Below, one piece after another: positions 34,048-36,762 of a DNA stretch of 36,762 nucleotides; positions within the stretch are counted from its first letter, which is position 1, and every line of letters begins with the position of its first letter. Location: the NCBI RefSeq assembly GCF_900109945.1, contig NZ_FOBX01000025.1:1-36762 (forward strand), given 5' to 3'. The notes below the pieces were generated by a model. The model was not told the DNA's origin, made no database searches, and saw only the letters and a list, made by a program, of their open reading frames with translations. The stretch comes from Bradyrhizobium sp. OK095 (GTDB taxonomy: Bacteria > Pseudomonadota > Alphaproteobacteria > Rhizobiales > Xanthobacteraceae). The translations under genes were made by a program, and so were the position numbers.

Positions 34048-34770
34048 ATGGACAAGGTCAAGTTTCGGCTGAACGATCCGCGGCTGGCGCCACGCCGCAC
34101 CAAGCTCGAAATCCCCGGATGGGCCGGCAAGCGCGAGCCGCGCGCGGACGGTTCGCGTGAGCAGGTCTGGCATTGCGTGCCCTTTTCCGAGGGTGCGCAA
34201 TACGGCATCGAGCTGTTCTATCCCTATGATTTCGAGCTTCACGTGACGACCAGCGATGGTTGCTTGGTCCTCGAGGCCGATTGGGGTGAGCCGCCGGAAG
34301 GGGGAGCGGAATGGCCGCCGTTTCGCAAGTTTGGCGATGCGTTCTACACCTACCAGATACTGCTCGATCTCAAGGTCGAGAAAGGCATGGCAATCCGCAC
34401 GGAGCCGCATCCGCGTTTCTATACCGATCGGACCGACACCGTGCCGATCGCCGTTCCTGCGCTGGTTCGCAATTGGTGGCCGATGATGTTCTTCTGCGTC
34501 TTCAAGGCGCCGGCCGAAGGCCGAACCCACATCTTCCGACCGAGCGAGCCCTTCGCACAAATCATCGTCATTCCCGAGGAAGCCAACTTCGAACTCGAGC
34601 CAATGAACGAGGAAGAGGCGGCGGAGCGCGAGCTTCAGGCCCGCCGGATCTACACCAATCGGCCCAAATTGGCGGCGGGTACCGAATGGACGTCTTCATC
34701 AGATACGGTGTTCGACGGCACGTACCGGCACCTGCATCGGGCGGCAAAGGAAAAGGCTCGCAACGAATAG
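34048..34770 (+). CDS. Conserved-looking protein of unknown function
   Basis: A 240-residue soluble protein without signal peptide or membrane segment. It starts MDKVKFRLNDPRLAPRRTKLEIPGWAGKREPRADGS and contains HCVPFSEGAQYGIELFYPYDFELHVTT, a mid part with LVRNWWPMMFFCVFKAPAEG, and a charged, helical C-terminus (MNEEEAAERELQARRIYTNRPKLAAGTEWTSSSDTVFDGTY). The mix of aromatic strands suggests a beta-sandwich or jelly-roll core. I cannot assign a family with confidence. The gene is divergent from mbfA, and a possible EcfG promoter precedes it. Codon use is like its neighbours, so it is probably a resident gene. Confidence 0.75.
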   Translation: MDKVKFRLNDPRLAPRRTKLEIPGWAGKREPRADGSREQVWHCVPFSEGAQYGIELFYPYDFELHVTTSDGCLVLEADWGEPPEGGAEWPPFRKFGDAFYTYQILLDLKVEKGMAIRTEPHPRFYTDRTDTVPIAVPALVRNWWPMMFFCVFKAPAEGRTHIFRPSEPFAQIIVIPEEANFELEPMNEEEAAERELQARRIYTNRPKLAAGTEWTSSSDTVFDGTYRHLHRAAKEKARNE

Positions 34771-34885
34771 GGCCGGTGGCCACGCTCGGACTTGGCGTTC
34801 CAGTCGTTGGCTTGATCTCCGCGCCGGCTGCGTGCAGCGCTCGCGGAAGATGATTCTGCCTGTTTTACCCGATTTGGATGCTGTC

Positions 34886-34914
34886 AAAAGCAAACAGGAC
34901 CCGAAGGTCCTGTT
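34886..34914 (-). terminator. Intrinsic terminator of the histidine-rich protein gene
   Basis: On the minus strand, AACAGGACC-TTCG-GGTCCTGTT is a perfect nine-base stem closed by an extra-stable C(UUCG)G tetraloop, followed by TGCTTTT. It lies 26 bases past the stop codon. Confidence 0.8.
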
Positions 34915-34940
34915 CATCCCATTTCCCTCGTACCGTGACC

Positions 34941-35306
34941 TCAGTAATCGCGGCGATAGAAGCTGTGGTGATGGTGATGGTGGTGATGATGATGGCGATA
35001 ATATCGCCGATACCGCGGCACCACCACGACCGGCGCGTCATAATAGCCGCGGCGATAGAAGCTGTGATGGTGGTGATGATGATGGTGGTGATGGTAGAAC
35101 TGGGCGACCTGAAGCTCTTCGCCGGTCTTTGGCGGCGTCGCTTCATCGATGGCCTGGAGCAGGGCGCCGGCGTTCGGAATCGGCTCCAGCAGGTCGGCGT
35201 ATGAATTCGCTTGCAAGACGTCGGTCGGCGCAGGCGCGGCGTCGGCTACGCCGAATGTCCCGAGCGCGGCGACCGCTCCTAATAGTCCAGCGATCTTCTT
35301 GTCCAT
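34941..35306 (-). CDS. Secreted histidine-rich protein
   Basis: A 121-residue exported protein. The signal peptide is MDKKIAGLLGAVAALGTFGVADAA. A central segment (SYADLLEPIPNAGALLQAIDE) is followed by two runs of ten histidines, at residues 72-81 and 105-114. Each is followed by SFYRR, and the two are separated by a tyrosine/arginine/valine linker. The repeated unit suggests an internal duplication. The histidine runs should bind Ni, Zn, Cu or Fe ions in the periplasm. ATG 35306 is chosen with GGAG upstream; the longer frame overlaps the neighbouring hydrolase. An EcfG-type promoter lies 44 bases upstream, and a UUCG-type terminator follows. Confidence 0.85.
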   Translation of the reverse strand: MDKKIAGLLGAVAALGTFGVADAAPAPTDVLQANSYADLLEPIPNAGALLQAIDEATPPKTGEELQVAQFYHHHHHHHHHHSFYRRGYYDAPVVVVPRYRRYYRHHHHHHHHHHSFYRRDY

Positions 35307-35349
35307 CGTCGTTCTCCATTGGGCGCCGGACCCAGCTCCGGTATCACGC

Positions 35350-35374
35350 AACGTCAGACATTGCCGAATGTTCC
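35350..35374 (-). promoter_or_regulatory. EcfG-type general stress promoter
   Basis: On the minus strand GGAAC (35374-35370) is followed after 16 bases by CGTT (35353-35350). This exactly fits the alphaproteobacterial EcfG consensus. Expected transcription start is near 35343, leaving a leader of about 37 bases before the histidine-rich protein's ATG. Confidence 0.65.
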
Positions 35375-35418
35375 CTGAACCGCGGATTAACGCCCTGTGA
35401 CGGGATCGTGGCGCGGCT

Positions 35419-36573
35419 TCAACGTGTCGAGACGGTGGCGGTGCGGAGAAACTGCAGCAGCAGGCGGCTGACCTCGGCCGGCTGCTCCTGCTGCACCCAA
35501 TGGCCAGCGCCATCGACGAGATGGCAGCCGAGCATGTTTGTGCAGCCGCGGCCTTGCATCGCCTCGAACACGCCGGGGCGTTGATAGGTGCCCCAATCCT
35601 GCTTGCCCGAGATGAAGCACGAGGGCACGTCGATGCTGCGCCCCGCAAACAGCTGCATCTCGTTATTGAGCATGCCCGACGTGCCGTAGCGATACCATTG
35701 CAGCCCGCCCTGGAATCCGGTGCGGCCATATTCGGCGCTGTAAAAAGCGAGGTCGCTGTCCGGCAGCCATTGGTTGGCGGCAATCGTGGCCTGCGAGGGC
35801 ATCTCCTTCGCCACCGTCTCGGCCATGGTCTCGCCGGCGTCCATCACGTAATAGGTCGGCAGTTTTGCGAGCTCGCCCGCCGACCACGATTTTAGCGGAT
35901 AAGGCTTGTTGTCGGTCCAGTCCGCGCTCTTGTGATGATAATAGGCACGCAGGAAATCATGCACGCCTTGCGGGGCATGCTGCATGTCAGCGTTGGCCGG
36001 GCGCATCGCGTAGTACCATTGATAGTGAATGCGCGGGCGCGGCAGCGCGGCGAGCTCGCGATGCACGGGATCTTCAACCGCAGGCTTCGCCGGTGCATCG
36101 ACGGTGTTGAACGGCAGTGGCGGTGCTCCACTGAACGGTGCGCTCATCAGCGTCACCGAGCGAAACACATCAGGCCGGATCAGTGCGCACCAGGCCGCGA
36201 CCGGGCTGCCGAAATCATGCCCGGCGAGATCGACCTGCCTGTAACCGAACGCCGACACCAAAGCGAGCGCGTCGCGCACCAGGTTGAGAAGCGAGAACGG
36301 CGTGAGGTCGCCGTCATAGTCCGCGGTCCATCCGGTGGTGCGGCCATAGCCACGCTGGTCGGGCGCGATCACGTGATAGCCGGCCGCGGCGAGCGCCGGC
36401 ATCACCTTGCGCCAGGAGAAGGCGAGCTCGGGAAAGCCGTGCAGCAGCAGGATGCAGGGGCGCCCCTTGGTCTCGAAGCCGGCTTCGAGCACATGCATGC
36501 GCAAGCCGTTGATGCCGTCGACATAACGCGAGCGGATACCGGCGGGCAGGGGGATGTCGGGGAGCGCGGTCAT
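35419..36573 (-). CDS. Soluble epoxide hydrolase-like alpha/beta hydrolase
   Basis: A 384-residue alpha/beta-hydrolase with epoxide hydrolase features. The oxyanion motif HGFP is at residues 45-48. The nucleophile Asp120 sits in AGHDFGSPVA, and His358 in GAGHWVQQEQP is the base; an acidic partner probably lies in SGKQDWGTY. A lid region from about residue 150 to 280 contains several tyrosines, including HYQWYY, that could activate the epoxide. Such enzymes convert epoxides to diols; haloalkane dehalogenases share the fold but differ in halide-binding tryptophans. ATG 36573 has GGAG upstream. A 7-3-7 palindrome lies 18 bases upstream of it. Confidence 0.9.
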   Translation of the reverse strand: MTALPDIPLPAGIRSRYVDGINGLRMHVLEAGFETKGRPCILLLHGFPELAFSWRKVMPALAAAGYHVIAPDQRGYGRTTGWTADYDGDLTPFSLLNLVRDALALVSAFGYRQVDLAGHDFGSPVAAWCALIRPDVFRSVTLMSAPFSGAPPLPFNTVDAPAKPAVEDPVHRELAALPRPRIHYQWYYAMRPANADMQHAPQGVHDFLRAYYHHKSADWTDNKPYPLKSWSAGELAKLPTYYVMDAGETMAETVAKEMPSQATIAANQWLPDSDLAFYSAEYGRTGFQGGLQWYRYGTSGMLNNEMQLFAGRSIDVPSCFISGKQDWGTYQRPGVFEAMQGRGCTNMLGCHLVDGAGHWVQQEQPAEVSRLLLQFLRTATVSTR

Positions 36574-36590
36574 CGTTTTCTCCACTCGGG

Positions 36591-36607
36591 TGGAATCGTA
36601 GATTCCA
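36591..36607. promoter_or_regulatory. Palindrome upstream of the epoxide hydrolase gene
   Basis: TGGAATC (36591-36597) and GATTCCA (36601-36607) are perfect seven-base arms around GTA, 18 bases upstream of the epoxide hydrolase ATG. It is a possible operator; no regulator gene is next to it. Confidence 0.35.
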
Positions 36608-36672
36608 TGGGGCGGTGAGCGAGCCCTATCCGTTAGGTTTGGGTTTCCACACTCGAACCACCGGAGAGTCTG

Positions 36673-36762
36673 ATGCAAGCATCGACCGAGAGCACGCCCA
36701 CCGCCGGACATAGTGGCACAATTTTCGTTGCAATCGAACTGAGCCAGCGGAGCTGGCTGGCA
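36673..36762 (+). CDS. IS110-like transposase, N-terminal fragment cut by the window edge
   Basis: The ATG at 36673 follows GGAGAG. The visible 30 residues include GTIFVAIELSQRSWLA, which resembles the opening strand of IS110-family DEDD transposases, whose first acidic catalytic residue lies in a similar I-(D/E)-x-S context. The frame is open to the window end. The bases between 36608 and 36672 may contain the left end of the element; IS110 elements usually lack terminal inverted repeats, so the boundary is not visible. Call based on a short stretch only. Confidence 0.6.
   Translation, partial: MQASTESTPTAGHSGTIFVAIELSQRSWLA

Noticed and set aside
34963..35097. Repetitive GATG/GGTG tracts as a tandem repeat or CRISPR-like array
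   Set aside because: They are the histidine codons (CAT/CAC) of the minus-strand histidine-rich protein; no repeat-spacer structure exists.

Overview
The window is high-GC alphaproteobacterial DNA and looks like chromosomal sequence of Bradyrhizobium or a close relative. The reasons are the codon bias, the MbfA iron exporter preceded by an Irr-type iron control element, DUF1488 and DUF1127 proteins, an EcfG-type stress promoter, and palindromic repeats of kinds common in Bradyrhizobium intergenic DNA. I saw no tRNA, rRNA or CRISPR array. The only mobile-element signal is the start of an IS110-like transposase cut by the right edge.

Left part (1-9.4 kb): a dipeptide/oligopeptide-type ABC import locus. 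Two paralogous periplasmic binding proteins diverge from a 212-bp region that carries two back-to-back sigma-54 (-24/-12) promoters. The rightward operon encodes binding protein, two permeases, an OppF-like ATPase, a GatC/AtzG-like small protein, an AtzE/GatA-like amidase and an OppD-like ATPase. The last four genes are joined by ATGA overlaps. The most economical reading is nitrogen-regulated uptake of an amide or short peptide that is hydrolysed in the cytoplasm.

9.5-18.6 kb: a TetR regulator diverges from an isochorismatase-like cysteine hydrolase with a palindrome between them. Then come a GlsB/YeaQ-type stress membrane protein, a type I secretion ABC/HlyD pair with a structured leader, AMP nucleosidase (amn), a poly-glycine TPR protein, a DUF1488 protein and a CinA-C/PncC amidase.

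18.7-24.9 kb: a tightly overlapping trio of two paralogous amidohydrolase-2 proteins and a Rieske ferredoxin; convergent to it an MHS-type transporter and a GcvA-like LysR regulator; then DUF1127 and GNAT genes ending in a clear intrinsic terminator.

25-31.4 kb: an acyl-CoA/alcohol catabolic cluster (enoyl-CoA hydratase and an SDR leftward; AidB-like acyl-CoA dehydrogenase and zinc alcohol dehydrogenase rightward), followed by an amidase gene broken by one in-frame amber codon just after its catalytic lysine.

31.4-36.8 kb: mbfA with a perfect Irr-type box, closely followed by an outer-membrane barrel gene and cytochrome b561; an unrecognised 240-residue protein; a histidine-rich secreted protein behind an EcfG-type promoter; an epoxide hydrolase; and the transposase fragment. 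The candidate systems most worth attention are the divergent sigma-54 import/amidase locus and the mbfA-barrel-b561 unit.
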